A stretch of 64,000 bases of DNA, taken from contig CAMGFA010000004.1 in NCBI GenBank assembly GCA_946055165.1, forward strand, positions 1 through 64,000, in the 5' to 3' direction. Source of the stretch: an uncultured Bacteroidales bacterium (GTDB lineage: Bacteria; Bacteroidota; Bacteroidia; Bacteroidales; UBA932). This document shows positions 1 through 8,914 of this stretch, piece after piece. The stretch's first letter is position 1; every line of letters starts with the position of its first letter. Position numbers and translations under genes: made by a program. The notes under the pieces were generated by a model. The model saw only the letters and a program-made list of their open reading frames with translations. It was not told the DNA's origin and searched no databases.

Positions 1-13
1 TTTTCAGTCAAAA

Positions 14-40
14 TAGCGAAAAAAGGCCCTATTTTCGCTA
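14..40. repeat. R3 palindromic repeat unit (single copy)
   Basis: An inverted repeat of 13-base arms, TAGCGAAAAAAGG and CCTATTTTCGCTA, nearly abutting. The same palindrome with the same flanks (agtcaaaa / cattt) recurs as a tandem of two full units and a stub at 62971-63080. The palindrome makes orientation ambiguous, but the flanks show this copy is inverted relative to the distal ones. Confidence 0.7.
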
Positions 41-108
41 AAATGGCCCCGTAGCTAAACCAGTCCCGTAGCTACAACTCTGCTCAAGTCCCGCCATCTA
101 AAATAACA

Positions 109-208
109 CCGGAATGTTTGAGCGTAGCGAGTTCCCGGCCATCACCGACTTCGCAGGCCAAGCCGCAGCGCGCATCGCCTGAAAGCCATGAGCTGGCTGC
201 CTCGCAGG
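109..208 (+). repeat. R1 structured element, copy A (5'-truncated)
   Basis: Matches the 3' half of the R1 element seen complete at 30153, 39501 and 61747: the gagcg(a/t)agcgagttcccggcc block, the cgacttcgcaggccaag block and the right terminal arm ending gcctcgcag. The left arm and the first hairpin are missing, so this copy is probably dead. It has the same orientation as all the other copies. Confidence 0.75.
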
Positions 209-351
209 ACAAACAGGGTTTTTCACGTGATCTTTGATTATTGCAGACCTTTTGAAATTTGTTGCCCAAAGAAAGAAGTAGGCCGCTTTCTGCAACGTTG
301 TGCAAAGATACTGCATCTATTACGGTGGTGTATACTAAAAACTTTTTTGTT

Positions 352-1533
352 ATGAAGAAAATTATGAACATCTGCGCAGCTGCATTTGGCGCTGCCCTTC
401 TTTTTGCAGCTTGCGAAAAGGACAACAATTCTGAGAACAACAATCAGAACAAACCGGATGAGTCCACGGAGTTGGAAATCCCTGAAACCATGTTTTTCGG
501 CTATTATTTAGGCGATTACAACGAGGCCGGAACTGACAATGTCATTATTAATCTGATGAAAGGTGAAATCTCTTATGATGACGACGACAACTATATCGGA
601 AACGGCGAAATCTGCAGTCTGGATATCAATATCGAGGCTCTTGCAGAACAGTATGATAAAGATCACGCCACCCTTCCTTGCGGAACTTACACAGTTGACA
701 CTGAAGGTACCTATGCTGCCGGAACAATCAATGCAGAAGACAGTTATGTACTCAAGGTGGTTGATGATGTTGTGCTTATTGATGAAATTGCCGTCAAGAG
801 CGGAACTGTTACCATCAGCGAAGTATCAAGCAAATCTGCCGCTCCAGCAGCAAATATCAGCACAAGAAAAATCAGCGTTGACCTCGTTCTGAGTGATGAT
901 ACTCCATATAGTTTTGAATATGAAGGCTATGCCGCCCTCAGCAACTCTTCAGAGGAGTCCCTTTTCACCAATCTTGTAGCTGATGTTACCGTAGGCGACC
1001 TTTGTGTTGCAAGCATGGCAAATATGGGAAATCTCGATGAGACCGGCAAAACAGAGACCTGGGTTATCTCTCTTGGTGACAAATACTACGATATCGAAAC
1101 CGACTATGGCTATGGCGAGTCAATGTTCCTTTATCTCAATCTTGAACCGGGTCTTGAGGCTCTTCCTTCCGGACACTTCGATACATTTGTAGATCTTTTT
1201 GACGAGAATCTTACTGAGTTGGAGCCGAATACCCTTGTGTGCGGTATTACATTCTATGGAATGTATGCCGGATGCTGGTACACCTGTCCTGCCCGCACCC
1301 TCGAGTCTTCAATGGTAGGCGGCAGCCTTGATATCGAGAGCAGCGACGAAAACAGCGACGGCATCTTCGAGTATAAGATTAGCGGCTCACTGGAAGATGC
1401 ATATGGCGTAAAAGTCAATTTCAGCTATACCGGTGAAATCGAGAAGATGGTTTACGATACTGAGGAATACTCTCTCAAATCAGCTTCTTCAAACAAGCTT
1501 TATGGCCGTAAATCCCCGGTCCGTATGAAATAA
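352..1533 (+). CDS. Surface-type lipoprotein of unknown function
   Basis: 393 residues from the ATG at 352. The ORF opens earlier at a TTG (259), but only the ATG gives a proper lipoprotein signal peptide ending in lipobox LFAAC (Cys21). The residues after the Cys are acidic and Asn-rich (EKDNNSENNN), which resembles Bacteroidota surface-export signals; display on the cell surface is an inference. The mature part is acidic and looks like an all-beta domain repeated about twice. I recognise no family. It ends one base before the stop of the convergent FAD oxidoreductase gene. Confidence 0.85.
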   Translation: MKKIMNICAAAFGAALLFAACEKDNNSENNNQNKPDESTELEIPETMFFGYYLGDYNEAGTDNVIINLMKGEISYDDDDNYIGNGEICSLDINIEALAEQYDKDHATLPCGTYTVDTEGTYAAGTINAEDSYVLKVVDDVVLIDEIAVKSGTVTISEVSSKSAAPAANISTRKISVDLVLSDDTPYSFEYEGYAALSNSSEESLFTNLVADVTVGDLCVASMANMGNLDETGKTETWVISLGDKYYDIETDYGYGESMFLYLNLEPGLEALPSGHFDTFVDLFDENLTELEPNTLVCGITFYGMYAGCWYTCPARTLESSMVGGSLDIESSDENSDGIFEYKISGSLEDAYGVKVNFSYTGEIEKMVYDTEEYSLKSASSNKLYGRKSPVRMK

Positions 1534-1534
1534 T

Positions 1535-3478
1535 TTACAGTAAGTTACCCTGAAAGTCCACTTCACGGGCAAAAGGGTTCAACTCGCTGTCAAGAAGCAG
1601 GCAGGCTTCGAGTCTGGTAATGCTGCGCGCCTCGTCTTTGTTGCGCGACTTGCATTTGAAAGACTTGCGCCTGCCTTGCTTTATGTTCTTTATCAAGGCC
1701 TTGAATTCAGCCACGCTCACCTCCTCCGTGGAAGGATTGTACCCAATTCCGTAGTAATCTTCCAAATATAAATCACACCAGCGCAGCGGCTGCTCCGTAT
1801 GCATCCAAGTCTCGTTGGACCAATCCACATTTCTGCCCTCGGCCCTGAGAATTCCGGTACTGCCTATTCTCTGAACGGCAGCGAAGTTTGGATCGTCCAA
1901 AGGCAGGTCAAGATAGGGCTGGATATATGCGCCGGCTTCGAGAAGCTTTCTCTGAAGTTCGCGTACGCCGACTTCCCGCACTTTGCAGTCCTTCTGCAGG
2001 GCAAGAGCAGCAAAGGCCCCTGCCGCCTGCCCGATTTCCAGAACAACAGGCTGCAGACGGGTAGTGCCGTTTACAAGGTTCGATACGCTGACGGACTTTT
2101 CCGCAACGATGAAGTCCTCCACCTCCAACGGCACAAGGCAGCCTGCAGGCAGGCTGTACGACGGTACCGGAGCAAACCACAGATGATTGAGCTTTCTCCA
2201 CTGGGGATTGGCATAGTGGTGATGGTCAACAGGATAGTCGCCAACGGCAATGCCGGAGCGGAAAGCATTGTCGCGGTATCGGTCCGAAATTTCGTCCAAA
2301 ATGAAAAGATGCTCGCCCTCGATGCGCCGGCTCTCCCTGTGATAAGGGATGAGGGCCAGACGGTCCTCCGAAGGGAATTCGTCGTCGGCCAGGCCCAGAT
2401 TCCTGTAGCCCAGCTCGCTTTGAAGAAAGTACAGAAAGCCGAGGGTATGCTTCTTTGCCAGGTCAATTATCGAATCCCTCTGCTCACGGCTGAGCTCTAT
2501 AATGTTGGCATAGAAGTCGTTGGCTTCTATAGGCCAGTTGATCATATATTTGCCGTTCTGAAGCCTGCCGTAGGACAGCATCATTTCCCGGCTCCATTTG
2601 GTCTGGGGCTTCTCGAAATCCGGACTGTTCAGAGGGTTTTCGCAGCAGTTGGCATAGTTGCTCACGCAGTAGCCCTCCGGCATAGGGATGCTCATATCGG
2701 CATCGGGCCCGAAATCCTTGAGAGTCATCACCATAGTGAGGTCCTGCACAATGTCGAAGCCTTCCTCGAATGCCATTTCCTCACCGGTGCGGGCTTTGTC
2801 GTCGAAGCCGATGTGGTATTTCACACCCACAGCCTTGGCGATGTCGCCCAACTCGGTCCCGTCGATGAGAATCCGGCATCGGACATGTTTCTTGCGGCCT
2901 TCGCTGTTGCAGAAGCAGACCTCCCAGCCGCGGCCCTCGAGCTTTGTCGCACCTTCGAAGCGCAGGCCCTTCTCGAGCCGGATCTGAGGCTCGGCCGCCA
3001 CCATCTTTTCAAGCAGGGCCTCGCCCACTGAAGGCTCGTACATAATGTTGCTCACCCAGGCCGTGCGCAGGGCATCGTAGCCGCCGTAATGCTCGGCCAG
3101 GGCATCGGTAAACTCGCGGAAAATGCCTCCGCGCAGCTTGTAATTGCCGTCGATGGCCGATACGCCCGCGCTCGTGAGCATGCCTCCAATCCACGGGCCT
3201 TCCTCCGCGACAAAGGTGCTGCAGCCCATGCGGGCAGCCTGCAAGGCGGCAGCAGTGCCCGAAGCTCCACCTCCCACGACAAGAACATCGAACTCCTCGC
3301 AACTCTCCATCCCTTCTTTCACATACTGCCACTTATCCCTGGCCTTTTCAGAATTGGCAAAATCAGGGAAATTGGCCGATGCGTCGATATAGCGGGGTTT
3401 TTCGCTCAGCCCCTCTGCTGAAGCGAGCAGGGACAGCAGCGATGCCGCAATGGTGCCGATGAGTCTTCGTGGGTGCAT
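1535..3478 (-). CDS. Secreted FAD-dependent oxidoreductase (FAD_oxidored family)
   Basis: 647 residues with an N-terminal signal peptide (about 22 residues). The dinucleotide-binding fold is clear: DVLVVGGGASGTAAALQAA near residue 65, then GPWIGGMLTSAG, and RCRILIDGTELGDIAKAVG around 205-220. This is the PF12831 family, common as exported enzymes near carbohydrate-active genes in Bacteroidales; the substrate is unknown. It lies 3 bases downstream of the SGNH esterase gene on the same strand, so the two are very likely co-transcribed and may act on the same polysaccharide-derived substrate (inference). Confidence 0.85.
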   Translation of the reverse strand: MHPRRLIGTIAASLLSLLASAEGLSEKPRYIDASANFPDFANSEKARDKWQYVKEGMESCEEFDVLVVGGGASGTAAALQAARMGCSTFVAEEGPWIGGMLTSAGVSAIDGNYKLRGGIFREFTDALAEHYGGYDALRTAWVSNIMYEPSVGEALLEKMVAAEPQIRLEKGLRFEGATKLEGRGWEVCFCNSEGRKKHVRCRILIDGTELGDIAKAVGVKYHIGFDDKARTGEEMAFEEGFDIVQDLTMVMTLKDFGPDADMSIPMPEGYCVSNYANCCENPLNSPDFEKPQTKWSREMMLSYGRLQNGKYMINWPIEANDFYANIIELSREQRDSIIDLAKKHTLGFLYFLQSELGYRNLGLADDEFPSEDRLALIPYHRESRRIEGEHLFILDEISDRYRDNAFRSGIAVGDYPVDHHHYANPQWRKLNHLWFAPVPSYSLPAGCLVPLEVEDFIVAEKSVSVSNLVNGTTRLQPVVLEIGQAAGAFAALALQKDCKVREVGVRELQRKLLEAGAYIQPYLDLPLDDPNFAAVQRIGSTGILRAEGRNVDWSNETWMHTEQPLRWCDLYLEDYYGIGYNPSTEEVSVAEFKALIKNIKQGRRKSFKCKSRNKDEARSITRLEACLLLDSELNPFAREVDFQGNLL

Positions 3479-3481
3479 TTT

Positions 3482-4549
3482 TTATTCCAGAACTTTGGCC
3501 GGGAATTCCCAGTTCATTACTGTTGAGATATATGGCGCAAGAACGCTGGCCACTTTGCGGTGACCATTGTAGTTGGGGTGCCAGCTGGCGCCCAGATCGC
3601 TCTCTTCGTTGTGGACCTTGTCGGACAGGGCAAGGCAGTGGACATTGTCCAGACCGCTCTTTTCCACAGCGCGCCTTACATAGTAGCCCATAAGAGGGTC
3701 GGCCTTGGAGGCCATGCATATTACAGGAACCCCGGGGTGGAAAGCGCGGACTTTTTGGAGCAGGATGCCGTAATTGTCGCACCAGTAGTTTATGTTTGGC
3801 TGCTTTCCGCAGGAAAAGTCGTTTGTTCCCAAATAAATCACAACCAGATCGGCCCTGTAGCCCCCTTCCCAGGCCTCTTCGCTGTGCTGGTCGAAAGTCT
3901 GGGAGTAGAACTTGACCATATTTTCGCTTTGATTGTAGTCGTCGTAGTTGCGCACAATTCCGCGTCCGCTATGGCTGATGTGCACGGTTTCGGCATCGAA
4001 AAAGCGTCCTAAAATGTCGGCATAGGTAAGCGAAGGGTTTTCCGTTTCCGGGCGGAAAGGGCAGTCGCGTGATGGGGCTTCCGTGCCATAGCCGCAGGTG
4101 TAGGAGTCGCCGATGAATTCAATAAGCCGCCCTTTGCGCTTAGGAGCGGGGAGGAAGTTACCGTCTGTACTGAACTCCTTTGCCGTGAATGTTCCCTGTT
4201 CACCTTCCGTGCGTTTTTGGAATATTATGCTGTGATTGCCTTTCTTCCCCTTGAAGAGGCAGATTGTGGTGTCGGACTTCACGCAGATAACCCTGTCAGG
4301 AACGGCACACTGCTCCTTGTCTATCCAAAGATTGAAGTAGTCTGCATGGGTGTCGCTGCATTTGAGCTCCAGACGGCTGCCCTGGAAATTGAGTCTTAGT
4401 GTTGTGGCGCTCCAGTCGAAGGAGAGTTCCGTGTCTTGCGGGAGGCATCGTCCTATACAGGAAATTCTTCCGTCGGTGGCAGGAATTGTCTCTGCAAGAC
4501 ATAATCCTGTGCTGATCAGCAGGGCTGCGATAAGTGTTATCTTTTTCAT
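3482..4549 (-). CDS. SGNH/GDSL esterase, carbohydrate esterase family 2-like
   Basis: 355 residues with a signal peptide (MKKITLIAALLISTGLCLAE). Residues about 25-130 form a beta-rich domain like the N-terminal jelly roll of CE2 esterases. The catalytic domain has FIGDSYTCGYG (nucleophile Ser), IYLGTNDFS (block III) and the C-terminal SWHPNYNGH with the catalytic His. CE2 enzymes remove acetyl groups from xylan or mannan, so an exported polysaccharide deacetylase is the likely role; the exact sugar cannot be read from sequence. It is first in a two-gene operon with the FAD oxidoreductase. A box TATTTTTG on the minus strand (4573-4580) could be its -7 element. Confidence 0.85.
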   Translation of the reverse strand: MKKITLIAALLISTGLCLAETIPATDGRISCIGRCLPQDTELSFDWSATTLRLNFQGSRLELKCSDTHADYFNLWIDKEQCAVPDRVICVKSDTTICLFKGKKGNHSIIFQKRTEGEQGTFTAKEFSTDGNFLPAPKRKGRLIEFIGDSYTCGYGTEAPSRDCPFRPETENPSLTYADILGRFFDAETVHISHSGRGIVRNYDDYNQSENMVKFYSQTFDQHSEEAWEGGYRADLVVIYLGTNDFSCGKQPNINYWCDNYGILLQKVRAFHPGVPVICMASKADPLMGYYVRRAVEKSGLDNVHCLALSDKVHNEESDLGASWHPNYNGHRKVASVLAPYISTVMNWEFPAKVLE

Positions 4550-4640
4550 ATTGGCTATAGTTTCTTTGTCAACAAAAATAGTGTTTTTAAGTGAAAAAAT
4601 GCTTAAATTAGTGCGCTAAATACTAATATAGGGAAAACTT

Positions 4641-7600
4641 ATGAAAAAGACGCTTTTATGTCTGTTCCTTCTTTGCTGTACTGTCATCTCGAGGGCAGGA
4701 ATAACAGTGGAAGGTTATGTTCGCGATGACAAAGGAACTCCGCTTTCGGGGGTCAAGGTCACCGATGGCCACAATATCGTGCGCACTGCCGCCGATGGCC
4801 TCTATTCATTTGACCTGCACGACGATGCTGCTTTTGTTTACATCAGCATCCCTTCGGGTTTCGATTGTCTTGGCCGCAATGGCGCACCTCTTTTCTACCA
4901 CAGGATAGACCGTTCCGCTGCCGAGCAGCGCTACAATTTCGACCTTGTGCGCAGTGTCCGGGACCAAAACAGGCACCAGTTCTATGTCTGGGCCGATGTC
5001 CAGGTGTATCGCGAAAAGGAAGTGGAATATGTGAAACAGGCTGCGGCCGATGCCAAAGCCTATTCCGCCAGCTGCGGTCTGCCGGCCTTCGGCATTTCCT
5101 GCGGCGATATTGTCGGGGAGTCCGACAGCGGCCTGATGGCATCTGTCCACAAGGCCTGCTCCGAGGCAGGATTTCCTTTCTTTGCCCTTATGGGCAACCA
5201 CGATTACATGCCGGGTGCCAGCAACGAGGAGTCCAAAGAATTGTATCAGAGTCTTTTCGGTCCCAACTACTACTCTTTTGACAGGGGCCGCGTCCACTAT
5301 GTGGTGCTGGACGATGTGTTCTACTACTCCCGCCATTATATGGGCTATATAGAGCATGCTCAGCTGGAATGGCTCAAAAAGGACCTCAAGGATCTTCCGG
5401 AAGGCAGCAGCGTCGTGCTTTTCATGCACATTCCAACATACAGCCGCCAGGCTGAAGCCGGGGACTTCAAGTCCGAGGGAATCAATAAGATAGTTACAAA
5501 CCGCGATGCCCTCTACGATATACTCAAGCCATTCAACTGCCATATCTGCTCCGCCCACGAGCACTATGCCGAGAACTATCAGATTGCCGACAATCTGATG
5601 GAACACGTTCATGCTCCTTTGAGCGGCCTCTTCTGGCAGTCCCTTTACAGCTGCGACGGCCTGCCTTGGGGCTACTACGTTTATGATGTGGACGGCGACA
5701 ATATCACCTGGCAGTACAAAGCTGTGGGAATGGACCCTCAGGTGCAGTTCTCCGCCTACCGTGTGGGTGAAGACCCTCTCAAGCCGGAATGCATTGTGGC
5801 AAATGTCTGGAACTACGATCCTTCCTGGAAGGTGGAGTGGAAGGAGAACGGCGTTCTCCAGGGAGAGATGACCCGTTACAGCGGATGGGACCACAATATT
5901 GTAGCCGATGTCGATGCCCGTCGTGAGAAGGAGTTCACTTGGAAATCCATAGGAGCAGGCGAGACCCGCCATCTTTTCTGCGCAACTCCGTCCCGTGCCG
6001 ATTCCGATATCGAAATTCTGGTTACAGACCGCTTCGGAAGAGTTTATACCTGGTCCAATTCAAGGCAGGACATCTATTCCACGGGTTCCTACACCCTTAC
6101 TTCGGAAAAACTTGTTGAAGCTGGGGAACAGTACTATGCCCCAGCCTGCGTTCAACATCCTCTCTACGGCAGCTATATCGGCGTAAACCGTATGGAGACA
6201 GCTCTTTACGAGCTTGCCATCGACGAAATGGTGCGCAATATCGAGGAAGACGGAACTTTCCGCACCGGCGAACTCTGGTCGGGAGTGTGGACAAGGGATG
6301 TAAGTTACAGCGCAATACTCAGTCTAGCCCATCTGGAGCCGGAAGTTGTCAAGACCTCCCTTATGCGCAAGGTGGACAAGAAGAACAGGATTATCCAGGA
6401 CACAGGAACTGGAGGAAGCTGGCCTTGCTCGAGCGACCGTGTTGTCTGGGCCATTGCAGCATGGCAGGTTTATCTGCAGACAGGAGACCTCCAATGGCTC
6501 AAGCAGGTCTATCCTATCATCAAGCGCAGCATAGAGGCCGATCTGGTGAGCGTTTACGATTCCGAAACAGGGCTCTTTAGGGGCGAAAGCAGCTTCATAG
6601 ACTGGAGGGAGCAGAGCTATCCGGCCTGGATGCAGCCGGTTGACATCTCCCAAAGCGAGTGTCTCGGAACCAATGCTGTTTACTATCGTGCCCTGCAGTG
6701 CCTTTCGCTTATGGCAGGCAAACTTGGAGTGTCCCGCGCCAATGAGGCCAAGCGCTTTGAGAGCCTTGCAGAAGACCTCAAGGATGCAATAAACCACTAT
6801 TTCTGGATGGAGAAGGAAGGCTACTATGCTCAGTTCATTTATGGCCGCAACGCCAAGGTCCTTTCTCCTCGCAGCGAGACTCTGGGAGAGAGCCTCTGTG
6901 TGCTCTGGGACATTGCAAGCCCTTCACAGGCAATGAGAATCATCGAATCCATGCCGGTATGCGACTTTGGTCCGACCATCTTCTCGCCTCAGATTTCAGC
7001 CATTTCCAGCTATCATAACAATGCCATCTGGCCCTTTGTGACCTCATTCTACGGAATGGCCGCAGCCCGCACCGGGAATACGAGCGCTGTGGCACACGCC
7101 CTGGCTTCCAATTCCCGCGCAGCCCTGCGCTTCGGCTCCAATCAGGAGAATATGGTGGCATCGACCGGAGGAAAGGAGACCGCCCTCAATTCTCCTCGCC
7201 AGCTTTGGAGCGTTGCCGGTTACATCGGTCTTTGTCACAATGCACTGCTGGGAATCAACTACGAAGACGAAGGCATCCGCTTCTCGCCGTGCGTGCCCGG
7301 AACTATGGGCAGCAACCGCCAGCTCGAAGGCCTCAAATACAGGAATATGACTCTTGATATTGAGATTGTCGGTACTGGTTGCGAGATCCGCGACTTCCTG
7401 CTCGACGGCACCAAGTCCTCTGCCCCGTTTGTTCCTGCCAGTCTCGAAGGCAGGCATAAGGTGAAGATCATTTTGGCATCGTCCGCAAGCCAGTCCCAGG
7501 ACAAAATCAATCTGCTTCCGGTTCAGTGGGACCTCGATATCCCTGCCGTAACTCTTACTGCCGGCGAACTTGTTTGGCAGAGCGTCAAGGGGGCCGATTC

Positions 7601-8114
7601 ATACAAGATTCTCTGCGACGGAGTGGTTGTTGACCAGACCCAGTCCCTTACATACAGGCCGGCAATTCCGGGCGAATATGCCGTGATTGCCACTTCTGCT
7701 TCGGGAGCCTACTCCTTTATGAGCGAGCCTCTGCGCTTCAATCTGAAAGAGCAGCTCGTTCCGGTGGAGATGCCTGTAGGAGGGAAACTCGGTTCGCAGC
7801 TCAAAATCGACATTGAAGTGCCTCACGACGGAAACTATGTGCTCGACATAGAGTATTCCAACGGCAACGGCAACATCACCACTTTCAACAAGTGTGCAAC
7901 CCGTACCATCTATATCGACCGCAAGAAGGTGGATGTGGCAGTGTTCCCTCAGAGGGGAGACAGCTGGGACGACAGGGGCTGGTCCAATCCTGTGAAAGTG
8001 GAACTCAGTCAGGGCAAGCACAGTCTGGAGCTGCGCTACCTCGAGGAAAATGTGAATATGAATATAGATATCGATGCGGCAATTATCCATAATGTCCGTA
8101 TCACAGAACAATAA
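4641..8114 (+). CDS. Metallophosphoesterase fused to six-hairpin glycosidase and CBM-like domain
   Basis: 1157 residues, exported (signal peptide MKKTLLCLFLLCCTVISRAG). Order of domains: a beta-sandwich of the carboxypeptidase-regulatory/calcineurin-N type (about 22-100); a calcineurin-like phosphoesterase (about 110-340) with CGDIVGES, MGNHDYMPG, VVLFMHIPTYS and CSAHEHY; a phosphoesterase C-terminal beta domain (to about 470); an (alpha/alpha)6 barrel glycosidase (about 510-945) with SGVWTRDVSYS and a late SYHNNAIWPF; an Fn3-like piece (about 970-1030); and a beta-sandwich carbohydrate-binding-like domain at the end. Both enzyme halves look intact, so it may dephosphorylate and trim the same glycan. 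It begins a run with nagB 5 bases downstream. Substrate unknown. Confidence 0.85.
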   Translation: MKKTLLCLFLLCCTVISRAGITVEGYVRDDKGTPLSGVKVTDGHNIVRTAADGLYSFDLHDDAAFVYISIPSGFDCLGRNGAPLFYHRIDRSAAEQRYNFDLVRSVRDQNRHQFYVWADVQVYREKEVEYVKQAAADAKAYSASCGLPAFGISCGDIVGESDSGLMASVHKACSEAGFPFFALMGNHDYMPGASNEESKELYQSLFGPNYYSFDRGRVHYVVLDDVFYYSRHYMGYIEHAQLEWLKKDLKDLPEGSSVVLFMHIPTYSRQAEAGDFKSEGINKIVTNRDALYDILKPFNCHICSAHEHYAENYQIADNLMEHVHAPLSGLFWQSLYSCDGLPWGYYVYDVDGDNITWQYKAVGMDPQVQFSAYRVGEDPLKPECIVANVWNYDPSWKVEWKENGVLQGEMTRYSGWDHNIVADVDARREKEFTWKSIGAGETRHLFCATPSRADSDIEILVTDRFGRVYTWSNSRQDIYSTGSYTLTSEKLVEAGEQYYAPACVQHPLYGSYIGVNRMETALYELAIDEMVRNIEEDGTFRTGELWSGVWTRDVSYSAILSLAHLEPEVVKTSLMRKVDKKNRIIQDTGTGGSWPCSSDRVVWAIAAWQVYLQTGDLQWLKQVYPIIKRSIEADLVSVYDSETGLFRGESSFIDWREQSYPAWMQPVDISQSECLGTNAVYYRALQCLSLMAGKLGVSRANEAKRFESLAEDLKDAINHYFWMEKEGYYAQFIYGRNAKVLSPRSETLGESLCVLWDIASPSQAMRIIESMPVCDFGPTIFSPQISAISSYHNNAIWPFVTSFYGMAAARTGNTSAVAHALASNSRAALRFGSNQENMVASTGGKETALNSPRQLWSVAGYIGLCHNALLGINYEDEGIRFSPCVPGTMGSNRQLEGLKYRNMTLDIEIVGTGCEIRDFLLDGTKSSAPFVPASLEGRHKVKIILASSASQSQDKINLLPVQWDLDIPAVTLTAGELVWQSVKGADSYKILCDGVVVDQTQSLTYRPAIPGEYAVIATSASGAYSFMSEPLRFNLKEQLVPVEMPVGGKLGSQLKIDIEVPHDGNYVLDIEYSNGNGNITTFNKCATRTIYIDRKKVDVAVFPQRGDSWDDRGWSNPVKVELSQGKHSLELRYLEENVNMNIDIDAAIIHNVRITEQ

Positions 8115-8119
8115 AAAAT

Positions 8120-8914
8120 ATGAAACTTATCATCAAAGAAAACAGTGCTGAGGGCTCCCTCTGGGCCGCTCACCACATTGCAAACAGAATCAGGGAGAAG
8201 GCTGCCGTAAGCGACAAGCCATTTGTTCTCGGTCTTTGCACCGGATCCACTCCTATAGAAACTTACAGGGAACTTGCCCGTATGGTGAAAGACGGGGAAC
8301 TTTCCTTCAAGAATGTGATCTCTTTCAATATGGACGAGTACGTGGGCTTGCCTGAGGAACATCCTGAGAGCTACCACTCCTTCATGCACCACAATCTCTT
8401 CGACCATATCGACGAGCCTGCGGAGAATATCCACATCCTCAACGGAAATGCTCCCGACCTCGAAGCCGAGTGCAAGGCTTACGAAGAGGCTATCGTGGCA
8501 GCAGGAGGTTTCGACCTCTTCCTCGGAGGAATCGGTGAAGACGGACACATCGCTTTCAACGAGCCATTCTCTCCTCTCACAAGCCGCACAAGGGTAGTGA
8601 CCCTCACAGAGGACACCAGGATTGTGAACAGCCGTTTCTTTGACAACGATCCTTCGAAGGTTCCAGCCCAGGCTCTTTCAGTGGGTGTTGCAACTGTTAC
8701 CGATTCCCGCGAGGTCGTTATTCTCGCCTTCGGTCCAAAGAAGGCACGCGCCATCAAGGATGCTGTGGAAGGTCCGTACAGCCACATGTGCACCGTATCG
8801 GCCCTGCAGAATCACCAGTACGGCATCATCGTTTGCGATGAGGCATCGGTAGGGGAACTCAAAGTAAATTCATATAAATATTTCAAAGCTGTAGAAAAAG
8901 CTGAAAAATTATAA
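8120..8914 (+). CDS. nagB: Glucosamine-6-phosphate deaminase
   Basis: 264 residues, the usual length. It converts glucosamine 6-phosphate to fructose 6-phosphate and ammonia in the cytosol. Key motifs are GLCTGSTPIETYREL (phosphate loop), VISFNMDEYVGLP (catalytic Asp72 equivalent) and GGIGEDGHIAFNEP (Asp/His/Glu of the ring-opening site), all intact. It sits 5 bases after the phosphoesterase-glycosidase gene and its TAA overlaps the ATG of the next gene (TAATG), so it is translationally coupled to the NagB-like/PIG-L fusion. Confidence 0.97.
   Translation: MKLIIKENSAEGSLWAAHHIANRIREKAAVSDKPFVLGLCTGSTPIETYRELARMVKDGELSFKNVISFNMDEYVGLPEEHPESYHSFMHHNLFDHIDEPAENIHILNGNAPDLEAECKAYEEAIVAAGGFDLFLGGIGEDGHIAFNEPFSPLTSRTRVVTLTEDTRIVNSRFFDNDPSKVPAQALSVGVATVTDSREVVILAFGPKKARAIKDAVEGPYSHMCTVSALQNHQYGIIVCDEASVGELKVNSYKYFKAVEKAEKL

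Larger units (their letters stand above)
1..351. other. Gene-free stretch with repeat fragments
   Basis: No convincing gene lies here. It holds one palindromic R3 unit (14-40), a tiny direct repeat cccgtagcta (near 48 and 67), and a 5'-truncated R1 element (about 109-208). The remaining 140 bases before the lipoprotein gene are AT-rich leader sequence without a clear TAnnTTTG box. The ORFs called here on both strands run through the repeats and have no family resemblance. Confidence 0.7.

Noticed and set aside
1799-3031. 410-aa plus-strand ORF opposite the FAD oxidoreductase
   Set aside because: Shadow of a high-GC gene; no domains, no promoter, while the minus strand shows a clear FAD-binding protein.
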